DNA from: Planctomycetota bacterium
GTDB taxonomy: Bacteria > Planctomycetota > UBA8742 > UBA2392
Direction: 5' to 3'
Assembly (NCBI GenBank): GCA_020845475.1
Contig: JADLFN010000039.1
Span: forward strand, 1-64,000
DNA: 64,000 bases
Shown: piece after piece, positions 15,932 through 23,006 of the stretch
How the letters are laid out: each line of letters begins with the position of its first letter
Position numbering within the stretch: position 1 is the stretch's first letter
Notes under the pieces: model-generated
The model's input: the letters and a program-made list of their open reading frames with translations, nothing else
Database searches by the model: none
What the model was told of the DNA's origin: nothing
Position numbers and translations under genes: made by a program

Positions 15932-16330
15932 ATTCCAGTCTCGGATCCTCAGACCCACGCGATCATCGGCGCGTGCATGGAAGTGCATCGGATTCTGGGG
16001 TTTGGCTTTTCTGAAACCGTCTATCAAGAAGCCGCAGCCCGGGAATTTGCTCTTCGCGGCATCCCATACCTTCGCGAGCCCGGACTGGAGATCGTGTATA
16101 AAGGTGAGCGCCTTGACACCGTCTTTCGCGCGGACTTTCTTTGCTTCGACGACATCATCGTCGAGTTCAAGGCATTGGCAAAACTCGGCGACAGTGAGTT
16201 GGCCCAGATTCTGAATGAACTCAAAGCGAGCAAGAAACGGCGCGGCTTGCTGATCAACTTCGGCGCACGGCGGCTCGAGTTCAAGCGTGTCGTGTGGAAA
16301 TGGGATGAACCAAAACCCCCATCTGCGTAA
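15905..16330 (+). CDS. GxxExxY protein (PD-(D/E)XK nuclease-like)
   Basis: 141 residues. The defining motif G34-F-S-E37-T-V-Y40 is followed by a PD-(D/E)XK-like core: D77 in FRADFLC and E87-F-K89 in IIVEFKA, as in family PDDEXK_3 (PF13366, TIGR04256). The C-terminal part (GLLINFGARRLEFKR) is also typical. The family is widespread and usually of unknown function; the fold suggests a nuclease. The start codon lies inside repeat arm 1 and the TAA stop inside repeat arm 2, so the gene and its flanking repeats seem to form one unit. The alternative start 9 nt later (MDADKD) is also inside the arm. Confidence 0.85.
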   Translation: MTPMDADKDIPVSDPQTHAIIGACMEVHRILGFGFSETVYQEAAAREFALRGIPYLREPGLEIVYKGERLDTVFRADFLCFDDIIVEFKALAKLGDSELAQILNELKASKKRRGLLINFGARRLEFKRVVWKWDEPKPPSA

Positions 16331-16404
16331 TCTGCGTCATCTGTGGATTGCCGTTTGCCGCAATACACGATCCGCAGATGACGCAGATTCCCGCAGATAG
16401 AGGC
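16320..16404. repeat. ATCTGCG-type arms 2 and 3 around a short centre
   Basis: CATCTGCGTAATCTGCGTC at 16320-16338 begins arm 2, which carries the stop codon of the upstream gene. GATCCGCAGATGACGCAGAT at 16369-16388 begins arm 3. The two are inverted around 16 nt. The word is ATCTGCG(T/A)(C/A). The geometry is the same as the other word-based inverted repeats of the window. Confidence 0.9.
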
Positions 16405-16426
16405 ATAACGACGGGAGCTTGTCCCG

Positions 16427-17054
16427 CTGATTTGCCCGAAATGTGGAGCCGACCTCGACGTGCCGGATGGCATTGAGGCGTTTCGCTGCGAATACTGCGG
16501 CTCAAAGTGCCAGGTAAAGGCCAGCGGTTCCGTACGCGGCTTGGCTTTACTTGAAGCGGGCGTACAAAAAGTCGTTCAGCACACCGAACGAAGCGCCGAC
16601 TATCTGGAAGAACTGGTCGAAGCCCAGCGGGAAAAACAGCGGACAGAACAACGCGCCCGTGACGATGCCTTGCGTGCGGACGCGCAATCGCGCGCAGATG
16701 CGAAATCCCAATGGGAAAAACGCCTCAATGAACTGAACACCGCATGGAGCACCCGCGGGGAGGCGGCGTTGAAGACCTATCGAGCGTACGTCACCACTGC
16801 CAAGTGGGTCTATTTTGCCTGCGCGCTGGGGGGGGGCGGTTTTCGCAAAGCTCGGTTATTCCCATGAGGCGCAGGTCTCTATCAGTGTCTCCTGGATAGA
16901 AGTTAGTGGATGGGCTCTTTTAGGCATGTTGCTCGGTTGCGGATTTGGACTTATTCCGTTCATGCTCATTTGTTCCGCGGGGTCGCATTACCAACGCGAA
17001 GCTTGGAGCCTTCGTTCTCAACTGGACAACTGGCGCAAAGCAAAGCCCCCGTAG
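16427..17054 (+). pseudogene. Zinc-ribbon, coiled-coil, two-pass membrane protein, frameshifted at a G9 run
   Basis: In frame 1 the product opens at a CTG (16427, with GGGAG spaced 9 nt) or GTG (16460). The upstream start adds ICPKCGADLD, which pairs with CEYCG to make a zinc ribbon. A long Arg/Glu coiled coil follows, then a first membrane segment WVYFACALG. There the frame crosses nine Gs (16828-16836) and ends early at 16867. Removing one G (or adding two) joins it to VFAKLGYSHEAQ, a second membrane segment (WALLGMLLGCGFGLIPFML) and a stop at 17054. The stop lies at the edge of repeat arm 4. The cause could be sequencing error, decay, or phase variation. Confidence 0.7.
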
Positions 17055-17094
17055 TGCCTCTATCTGCGAACATCTGCGTCATCTGCGGATAGCC
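17055..17094. repeat. ATCTGCG-type arm 4
   Basis: Inverse of arms 1 and 3, reading CATCTGCGTCATCTGCGGAT in its centre. Its similarity to arm 3 continues leftward past the TAG stop codon of the frameshifted gene. Confidence 0.85.
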
Positions 17095-17111
17095 CTTTCA
17101 ACTCCACGTCC

Positions 17112-17140
17112 GAAAGCGGCGCGCTTGTCGCGCCGCTTTC
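17112..17140 (+). terminator. Hairpin terminator
   Basis: Perfect 12-bp stem GAAAGCGGCGCG with loop CTTGT, then TATTAT. Lies between the frameshifted gene and the ada-like gene. The tail is short of T, so it may be weak or may be another palindrome. Confidence 0.6.
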
Positions 17141-17155
17141 TATTATGACGGGCGC

Positions 17156-17701
17156 ATGCTGGATACCAACGCCTGCTATCGCGCCGTCAAAACCCACGAC
17201 CGCAAGTTCGACGGCAAGTTCTTCGTCGGCGTGAAATCGACGCGCATCTATTGCCGCCCCATCTGCCCCGCACGTACGCCGCGCCGCGACCGATGCTCGT
17301 TCTTTGCGACCGCGCTCGAAGCCGAACGCGCGGGATTCATGCCCTGCCTGCGCTGCCGCCCTGATCTCGCGCCGGGCAATGCGGTCGTTGACGCCAAAGC
17401 CAATCTGGCCAGACGGGCCGCGCTTTTGCTCGAGAAGAACTGGGCCATCGGCGTCGAAGAACTCGCGGCGCGGCTGGGCGTAACTTCCCGCCACCTCCGC
17501 CGTGCCATGCTCGACGAACTTGGCACAACGCCCTTGCAGCTCAAGCAATCACGCCGCATCGCGGTCGCACGAAAACTCATCCGCAAATCGCAGCTTCCAC
17601 TGATTCGCATCGCCTACGCCAGCGGCTTTGCAAGCCTGCGCCGCTTCAACGCCGCGTTCAAACAGCACACAGGCCGCGCTCCTTCGACGCTGCGCCGCTA
17701 G
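17156..17701 (+). CDS. Ada-type methyl-phosphotriester sensor and AraC regulator
   Basis: 181 residues. The N-terminal Ada zinc domain has its four ligands at Cys33, Cys37, Cys64 and Cys67 (IYCRPICPARTP, MPCLRCRP). The first is the Cys that takes methyl from DNA phosphotriesters in E. coli Ada. An AraC-type double helix-turn-helix follows (VEELAARLGVTSRHLRRAM and IRIAYASGFASLRRFNAAF). The methyltransferase domain is not attached: it is the separate gene 10 nt downstream. Role: methylation-activated transcription of repair genes. No Ada box identified. The same N-terminal architecture also heads AlkA fusions, but no glycosylase domain is present. Confidence 0.9.
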   Translation: MLDTNACYRAVKTHDRKFDGKFFVGVKSTRIYCRPICPARTPRRDRCSFFATALEAERAGFMPCLRCRPDLAPGNAVVDAKANLARRAALLLEKNWAIGVEELAARLGVTSRHLRRAMLDELGTTPLQLKQSRRIAVARKLIRKSQLPLIRIAYASGFASLRRFNAAFKQHTGRAPSTLRR

Positions 17702-17711
17702 AAAGACCCTC

Positions 17712-18206
17712 ATGACCGAAACCTACTACCTCGAAATGCCAAGCCCCATCGGCAAGCTGACCTTGACCTGCGACGGCAAAGCCCTCACCGCTGTGCACAT
17801 GGACTGCGGGCCCATAAAACTCCCCAAAGACGCCAAACGCGGCCACGCCCTGCTCGAGAAGGCGCGCGAGCAGTTGAATGAGTATTTCCAGGGCAAGCGC
17901 ACCGAGTTCGATCTGCCGCTGGCCGCGCAAGGCACCGAATTCCAGCGCAAAGTCTGGGCGCGGCTGTGCGAAATCCCCTTTGCGCAAACCGCGAGCTACG
18001 GCGACGTCGCGAAAAAAGTCGGCAACGCCAAAGCGTCGCGCGCCGTGGGTTTAGCGAACGGCCGCAACCCCATCGGCATCATCGTGCCCTGCCATCGCGT
18101 GATTGGCGCCAAAGGCACACTTACGGGCTACGGCGGCGGCCTCGAGCGCAAGCAGTGGCTGCTCGATCACGAGCAATCCGTGGCCTCCACCTCGCGCCAA
18201 CGCTAA
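17712..18206 (+). CDS. ogt: Methylated-DNA-protein-cysteine S-methyltransferase
   Basis: 164 residues. Suicide repair of O6-methylguanine by transfer to Cys127 in the signature IVPCHRVIG. The helix-turn-helix region is ASYGDVAKKVGNAKASRAVG and the Asn hinge is ANGRNP. The N-terminal ribonuclease-like domain is short but complete (YYLEMPSPIGKLTLT). Starts 10 nt after the stop of the ada-like gene, so the pair forms one operon and is a split version of the classical Ada protein. Confidence 0.95.
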   Translation: MTETYYLEMPSPIGKLTLTCDGKALTAVHMDCGPIKLPKDAKRGHALLEKAREQLNEYFQGKRTEFDLPLAAQGTEFQRKVWARLCEIPFAQTASYGDVAKKVGNAKASRAVGLANGRNPIGIIVPCHRVIGAKGTLTGYGGGLERKQWLLDHEQSVASTSRQR

Positions 18207-18239
18207 CATTCGGGCGTTCCGTCACTCCCGGAGCCATTC

Positions 18240-18461
18240 GTGAAAGAAAAAACCGGCAAGAAGAAATCCCAGCGCATCGCCGCCACGCGCGTGGCTGAGA
18301 ACCCCACGCTCCCCGACGGCGAAGTGAAAGTGCGCTGCCTGGCCTGTAACAAGAAACTCAAGGCACCCGGCATGCGCTTCATGCGCAGCGTTTGCTGCCC
18401 CAACTGCAAGGCCAAGCCGTTCCGCTTTGAACTGATCGAAGACGATCTCAAAGCGTCATAG
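18240..18461 (+). CDS. Small Lys-rich zinc-ribbon protein
   Basis: 73 residues, GTG start with GGAG upstream. Basic N-terminus (MKEKTGKKKSQRIAATR), then a four-Cys zinc ribbon (VRCLACNKKLK and VCCPNCKAK) and an acidic tail (ELIEDDLKAS). A DNA- or RNA-binding role is plausible. It follows the alkyl-repair pair by 33 nt and may share its transcript. Family not recognised. Confidence 0.7.
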   Translation: MKEKTGKKKSQRIAATRVAENPTLPDGEVKVRCLACNKKLKAPGMRFMRSVCCPNCKAKPFRFELIEDDLKAS

Positions 18462-18531
18462 CCGCGCTGACCCATTGCCAAATCGCGCGCCATCGCTACG
18501 TTGACTGCCCGTTCAAATTACGAGGAAGACC

Positions 18532-19365
18532 ATGGCAATCAGGCAGCCCAGCGTTGACAAAGAACGCGAGAAGATGACCGTCGTGAAAACCAGCCGCCCC
18601 GCTCCGGGCGTGTTCATGATCGAGCTCTCCGATCCGCCGGCCAACACCTACACGCACCAGATGTTCCGCCAGATGGACGCGGCTATCCTCGAAGCACGCT
18701 TCGACGACGAAATCTCCGTCATCCTGATCACCGGCGAAGGCGAAAAATTCTTCTGCGCCGGCGCCAACATCAAGATGCTCGAGGAAAGCAACCCGCACTG
18801 GAAGTATTTCTTCTGCCTGCACGCGAATGAAACGCTCTCGCGCCTTGAGCAAACGCCCAAGCTGGTGATCGCCGGCCTCAACGGCCACACCGTCGGCGGC
18901 GGCCTTGAAATCGCCATGGCCGCGGACATCCGCATCGCGCGCCGCGACGCCGGCCGCTGCGGCCTGCCGGAAGTGAACCTAGGCGTGCTGCCCGGCACGG
19001 GCGGCACACAGCGCCTGCTGCGCATGGTGGGCAAGAGCAAAGCCATCGAGCTGATGTGCTCGGGCCGCCTGTTCAGCTTCGAAGAAGCCCACGAAATGGA
19101 CATCGTCAACGACATCTACGACGGCGACGCCAAGAGCTTCCGCCAGCAACTGCTTGATTACTGCAAGCAATTCACGCTGCCCAACAAAGCCACGAAAGTC
19201 GTCGGCAATATCAAACGCAGCGTGCAAAGCGGAGCCGAGATGAGCTTCGAGTCAGGCCTCACGCTCGAGCGCGAACTGCAAAAGGCGCTCTTCGATTCAA
19301 GCGACGCCAAGGAAGGCCTCAACGCCTTCAACAGCAAGCGCACGCCCCAGTTCAAAGGCGTGTAG
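18532..19365 (+). CDS. Enoyl-CoA hydratase/isomerase family protein
   Basis: 277 residues with GAGGAAGACC before the start. Crotonase fold: the oxyanion-hole segments FFCAGANIKML and NGHTVGGGLEIAMAADIRIA, and the catalytic Glu126 and Glu147 (LPEVNLGVLPGTGGTQRLL), are all present, so hydratase activity is credible. An N-terminal extension of about 14 residues precedes the usual start. Substrate and pathway cannot be read from the sequence, since no other beta-oxidation genes are adjacent. The TAG stop codon abuts a palindrome. Confidence 0.9.
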   Translation: MAIRQPSVDKEREKMTVVKTSRPAPGVFMIELSDPPANTYTHQMFRQMDAAILEARFDDEISVILITGEGEKFFCAGANIKMLEESNPHWKYFFCLHANETLSRLEQTPKLVIAGLNGHTVGGGLEIAMAADIRIARRDAGRCGLPEVNLGVLPGTGGTQRLLRMVGKSKAIELMCSGRLFSFEEAHEMDIVNDIYDGDAKSFRQQLLDYCKQFTLPNKATKVVGNIKRSVQSGAEMSFESGLTLERELQKALFDSSDAKEGLNAFNSKRTPQFKGV

Positions 19366-19385
19366 CACGGGCCTCCCGGCCCGTG
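19366..19385. repeat. Palindrome CACGGGCC-TCCC-GGCCCGTG
   Basis: Perfect 8-bp stem directly after the TAG stop codon. Same family, with the same preceding TAG, as 568-587. Confidence 0.8.
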
Positions 19386-19441
19386 GCCGTTCGCGGCTCG
19401 CGGCCGGCGGTTCGCAGGAGCAACAAAGAGACTAGTTCACA

Positions 19442-19474
19442 GAGGCGCAACGAAAGTTGCGCCTCGTTCATTTG
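19442..19474 (+). terminator. Rho-independent-type terminator
   Basis: Perfect 10-bp stem GAGGCGCAAC-GAAA-GTTGCGCCTC followed by GTTCATTT. Follows the enoyl-CoA hydratase gene. Confidence 0.6.
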
Positions 19475-19475
19475 G

Positions 19476-19523
19476 CGAAAAGGGGTCAGGCTCCGGGAAC
19501 TTCCGGTGCCTGACCCCTTTTCG
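19476..19523. repeat. Palindrome with AAAAGGGGTCAGGC stem
   Basis: Perfect 16-bp stem CGAAAAGGGGTCAGGC / GCCTGACCCCTTTTCG around a 16-nt centre. The stem word resembles palindromes found around REP-associated (Y1) transposases, but no transposase is in the window. Confidence 0.8.
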
Positions 19524-19551
19524 GTCACCAAGATTTGCCAGCGTCCCGATC

Positions 19552-20562
19552 ATGATGTATTGTCACCATATTGTCACGTCACAATCACCATTTATGACAT
19601 CAAGCGGGCTCCAGACGACTCTTGCACCCGCGCCATTCCCCCGGATTCGCGAAGCCGCGCCGTTTGGAGCCCGCCCGCTTCTGCTCGTGCTTCTAATTCT
19701 CGCCTCAGAACCGCTTGTGGCAACGTCAATAGACACCGCGAGCGAGCCGCGCGCGGCTGCGGGCGCGTTGAGTGACCGGCTGCGCATGAAGTACCGTAAC
19801 AACGGGAACAAGTTCGATCCGGCATGGCTGGACGATGGGCTTGCATCCCGCGACGAATTGGCGGGCTCGTTCTGCGATGCGTCCAACTATGGCTTCTCCA
19901 TCGAATCGTCTGCGCCGCCGGTTGTGCTGGTTGTTTACCGCAAGCGCCTCTACTTCCAGCCGCGCGACTTCTACGTGCGCGTGCGACTCGACACTGGTGA
20001 AATGACCGTTGAGCGCGGCACGAATCCCGAAAGCCGCGCGATTTTTCCCTGGCCACCCGACCCTGCGGTGGACGCACAACGATTGCGCCGCGAGTGGTTG
20101 AGCCAGCACGCGGCGTTGCTCCTTCGCATCTGGTGGATCGGCACAAGCCTGTGCGTCAGCTTGTCCGCCCTTTGGGTTTGGCGCGCAGGCAGGCGCAGTT
20201 ATGGGGAACGCTCGCACGCAGCCGTGCTCGCGTTGTCCGCGTTATCTTGCGCGTGGGTTGTCTACGCATGGATTGAGTTGGAGTTTTTGCAAGCGACCAT
20301 CATGTGGCTGATTGCTTACGTTCTCGGTGCGGGTTTCTTTTGCGGCGGCGTTTCATCGTTGATCGCCAACCGAGCCCGCACACGCATGGAGTTGACGCTT
20401 TCGATTGCCATGGCATTGCTCGTTGTGCCACCGGCCGTCGTGCTGTTCACGGAGTTGGCACAATTGAGCAGTAACATCACACACACCATGACTCTCTTGC
20501 CTTCGACACTCTTGCTCACCATCGGCGCACAGGTCATGCGCCACAGGAGCGCGCGGCTATGA
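19552..20562 (+). CDS. Paralogous membrane protein 1 of 4
   Basis: 336 residues; start uncertain (19552 or 19594) because no ribosome-binding site is obvious and the N-terminus (about 40 residues) precedes the hydrophobic signal RPLLLVLLILASEP. The extracytoplasmic domain of about 120 residues carries the family signature FCDASNYGFSIESSAPPVV then YRKRLYFQPRDF. Membrane segments follow: one at about 190-205 and four more near the C-terminus. It heads a four-gene tandem cluster and its last codon overlaps the next start (ATGA). No known family recognised. Confidence 0.7.
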   Translation: MMYCHHIVTSQSPFMTSSGLQTTLAPAPFPRIREAAPFGARPLLLVLLILASEPLVATSIDTASEPRAAAGALSDRLRMKYRNNGNKFDPAWLDDGLASRDELAGSFCDASNYGFSIESSAPPVVLVVYRKRLYFQPRDFYVRVRLDTGEMTVERGTNPESRAIFPWPPDPAVDAQRLRREWLSQHAALLLRIWWIGTSLCVSLSALWVWRAGRRSYGERSHAAVLALSALSCAWVVYAWIELEFLQATIMWLIAYVLGAGFFCGGVSSLIANRARTRMELTLSIAMALLVVPPAVVLFTELAQLSSNITHTMTLLPSTLLLTIGAQVMRHRSARL

Positions 20563-21410
20563 AAGCACTGCTTGCGATCCTGCTTGCATTGGTCATCGCC
20601 GCGCCGCTTTGCGCCAGCGAGGAAGCCCGTTCGTCGGAGGCGCGTGCGGCACTGGGTGCGTTGAAAGATCGGCTCTTGGTGAAGTATCGCGAAAGTGGCG
20701 GCCGCGTTGACACGCGCTGGGGAATCGGCGATCTGCTTTCGCCGCAAGAAATGCGCGAGCTGGATGGCAGCTATTTCAAGCGTACCGACTACTCGCTGCA
20801 TTGGCCCGAGGATCGTGACAACGCAGCCGTGCTTTCCTGCCATGGGGTCTTCTCCGGGCGAGATCGCCCAGCGACCATGGAACTTGAGGTGGACTTGCGC
20901 ACGGGCGAGGCCAGGTTCAATGATCCTCCGGAGCCATTTTGGCCGAAGATCGCTGATTGGGGTGCGCTGGTATTGCTTCTAGTGCTGACGATGGCCGTGT
21001 TTTGCGCGATCTATCGACGAATCGTTGTTCACTCAAAGCCGAATACGGCGGCGCGCTGGTCCTACGCCACCTTATTGTCTGGCGTCTGGCTGATGCTCCT
21101 TGGCGGCCTGACGTGGCGATGCTCGTATTCGCCCGATCGTCTCGCCATCGGCTATCTGGCGGCTGCGCTGCCGCTCGGATTCTTGCTGACAGTGGTGGGA
21201 GCGCAGTCTTTGCCGCCAACCAGCGACCTCCGACTACTGTTGAACTGGATTTCAAGCGCCCTGATCGGAGCCGCGCTCTGGGATCTATTTGCTTTGAGTG
21301 AATCAATGAAGGAGCACCGACGGTTCCTGTGCATCTCCGCGGCATTGCTGCTCGCTTGTTTCGGACTGCTACGCTGTTTGCGTGCCCAACGAACGGGGGT
21401 CCAGCCATGA
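20559..21410 (+). CDS. Paralogous membrane protein 2 of 4 (diverged)
   Basis: 283 residues with a signal peptide (LLAILLALVIAAPLCAS). The first 60 residues align with copy 1 (ARAALGALKDRLLVKYRESGG), but the CDASN signature is replaced by SYFKRTDYSLHWPEDRDN and the YRxRxxYQP motif is lost. After the outer domain come about five membrane segments with LVLLLVLTMAVFCAIYRR and LGFLLTVVGAQSL. Translation is coupled to both neighbours by ATGA overlaps at 20559 and 21407. The diverged outer domain in an otherwise intact tandem suggests subfunction or loss of a ligand. Confidence 0.7.
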   Translation: MKALLAILLALVIAAPLCASEEARSSEARAALGALKDRLLVKYRESGGRVDTRWGIGDLLSPQEMRELDGSYFKRTDYSLHWPEDRDNAAVLSCHGVFSGRDRPATMELEVDLRTGEARFNDPPEPFWPKIADWGALVLLLVLTMAVFCAIYRRIVVHSKPNTAARWSYATLLSGVWLMLLGGLTWRCSYSPDRLAIGYLAAALPLGFLLTVVGAQSLPPTSDLRLLLNWISSALIGAALWDLFALSESMKEHRRFLCISAALLLACFGLLRCLRAQRTGVQP

Positions 21411-21946
21411 GGTGGCTCGCGACAATCTTGCTCCTCTTTGCAACGCCATTGATGGCGCAGGACGCGGCTTCGCCGGGGCGGGATGAGGCGGAGCGCTCGT
21501 TGGAATTGATTGCGGGCAAGGTGCGCGCGGCCTACGCGAAGTCCAAGACACTGGATAGCAAGTTGACGCTGCAGACGCTGATTGACAAAGACGAACTCTC
21601 GGGCCGGTATTGCGATGCCTCGAACTTTGGCCTGCACATTGAAAGCGCCGAGCCGCCACTTGTGTTGCTGGTCTATCGCCGCCGCTTCGATTACCAGCCC
21701 GAGGAATTCCACTGGCGACTTGAACTGCGTAAGCAGACGCACGAGGCCATCAACAAAACCGCGCCTGAAGGTGTGGGGCAAAGCCCCTGGCCGCCGGATC
21801 GCGAGCTGCACGAAAACCGCCTGCGCAACTTCTGGTGGCGGGCGCATCGCTGGTACTACTTTGCGGGCCTGAGCCTGACGGCGGTGATCGCCGGAGCATG
21901 GCTCGTGCTGCGAAACAAGTGGTTCTCGCTGCGGGGGCCCAGATAA
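21407..21946 (+). CDS. Paralogous membrane protein 3 of 4 (short)
   Basis: 179 residues; start at 21407 inside the previous stop. Signal peptide WLATILLLFATPLMAQ, then the outer domain with the full signature YCDASNFGLHIESAEPPLV and YRRRFDYQPEEFHW, and a single membrane helix near the C-terminus (WYYFAGLSLTAVIAGAWLVL). It lacks the four extra membrane segments of copies 1, 2 and 4, so it is the minimal form. Ends near a palindrome at 21956-22003. Confidence 0.75.
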   Translation: MRWLATILLLFATPLMAQDAASPGRDEAERSLELIAGKVRAAYAKSKTLDSKLTLQTLIDKDELSGRYCDASNFGLHIESAEPPLVLLVYRRRFDYQPEEFHWRLELRKQTHEAINKTAPEGVGQSPWPPDRELHENRLRNFWWRAHRWYYFAGLSLTAVIAGAWLVLRNKWFSLRGPR

Positions 21947-21955
21947 CTTTGGAGT

Positions 21956-22003
21956 GCGCCGGCTTCCGACTTCGCCAAGGCTTCGTCGGACAAGCGCCGG
22001 CGC
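21956..22003. repeat. Palindrome CTTCGCCAAGGCTTCGTCGG
   Basis: TCCGAC...GTCGGA stem around the core CTTCGCCAAGGCTTC, flanked by GCGCCGGC on both sides. The same core, in opposite orientation, is inserted in the coding sequence at 34284-34340; a degenerate copy is at 1003-1040. Confidence 0.85.
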
Positions 22004-22013
22004 TTTGTGAACG

Positions 22014-23006
22014 ATGCGAGTTCTCTTGATTGTCGCCCTTCTCATCGTATCCGCGCCATTGTGTGCGACTCCGGCACCGTCGCATGAAACGTATGCGGTT
22101 CTAGGCGAACTTGCTGATCGGCTCTTGCGGTTGTTCGAGCAACCCGAGCGCCGATTGACGCCCAGCCTGAGCCTGAAGGACTTGGTCAAAGATCGCAGAG
22201 AGATTGCAGGCGACAACTGCGACGCTTCCAACTACGGCCTTAAGGTTGCATCGCTTGATCCTCCGGTGGTCTGGATCATTTACCGGCCGCGGCATGACTA
22301 TCAGCCGCCCGGGAGCCATGTGGTCGTCGATTTGGCGGCGCGTACACGTGTTTTCGCCGACAAGCCGGCACCCGACGGCGAGGGTGAATTCCCCTTTCCT
22401 CCGGACGATGCGCTTGATGCGCAACGTGAATGGGAGAGGACCTCGCGCACTATTCGAGTTACTGCATTTGCTGCGTGGTGGTGCGGCGTCGTGATCTGGA
22501 CCTTTGCTTCAGGCGTGCTGGTGCTGGGCGCGCGCAGCGTTGACCGGAAGCGGCAACTTCGCGCTGCCATCGGCAGTGGCAACGTGGGGCAATCGGCGCT
22601 GCTCATGAGCGAGGGTCAACAACTGGCGCGCGAGGATCGAGCAGCGTTAGCCGCGCTTGGAATGACCGTGTTGTTCATCGTGATCTGGTCACAGATAGGG
22701 ACTTCCGTTGGCGGCATTGGAATCGGCGGCTGGGCGTTGACCGCGCTTGCGGCGGTGTTTTTCGCGACAGCGCTGTATTCACTCTGGGTCAATGGCTGCT
22801 CGACTCGCCGGTCGTTCTCGCTGGCGCTTTCCGTAATCACCATGGCGCTGCCCGGCCCCTGGGCCTTTGCCATCATGTGCATGCGTGAGCCGCCCGGGAT
22901 TGCGCTGGAACTGGCCGTTCCGACCGCAGCGGTCGCGGTCTGTGGATTCGCCGCGTGGCTGCGGCGGCGCGTTTGGCGCGGCTATGGCGGCAATGGGCCG
23001 CCGTAG
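22014..23006 (+). CDS. Paralogous membrane protein 4 of 4
   Basis: 330 residues with a signal peptide (LLIVALLIVSAPLCATP). The outer domain has NCDASNYGLKVASLDPPVV and YRPRHDYQPPGSH. Several membrane segments follow, including TAFAAWWCGVVIWTFASGVL and AALGMTVLFIVIWSQIG. The 3' end overlaps the convergent restriction-methylation gene by 25 nt. It resembles copy 1 in overall length and topology. Function unknown. Confidence 0.75.
   Translation: MRVLLIVALLIVSAPLCATPAPSHETYAVLGELADRLLRLFEQPERRLTPSLSLKDLVKDRREIAGDNCDASNYGLKVASLDPPVVWIIYRPRHDYQPPGSHVVVDLAARTRVFADKPAPDGEGEFPFPPDDALDAQREWERTSRTIRVTAFAAWWCGVVIWTFASGVLVLGARSVDRKRQLRAAIGSGNVGQSALLMSEGQQLAREDRAALAALGMTVLFIVIWSQIGTSVGGIGIGGWALTALAAVFFATALYSLWVNGCSTRRSFSLALSVITMALPGPWAFAIMCMREPPGIALELAVPTAAVAVCGFAAWLRRRVWRGYGGNGPP

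Larger units (their letters stand above)
15894..17094. mobile_element. Two genes bracketed by ATCTGCG inverted repeats (candidate cassette)
   Basis: The outer arms 15894-15931 and 17056-17093 are inverted copies of each other: 38 nt, 6 mismatches, the first 18 nt (GCTATCCGCAGATGACGC) identical. Between them, 16320-16352 and 16369-16404 are two further inverted copies around a 16-nt centre. The GxxExxY gene lies between arms 1 and 2, and the zinc-ribbon gene between arms 3 and 4. Arms 3 and 4 match in inverted orientation over 36 nt with 4 mismatches. I found no target-site duplication, so mobility is only a hypothesis. Confidence 0.45.

Noticed and set aside
15880-17110. Target-site duplication around the GxxExxY cassette
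   Set aside because: CAACTC occurs on both sides but does not abut the arms at equal positions, so it is not a valid duplication.
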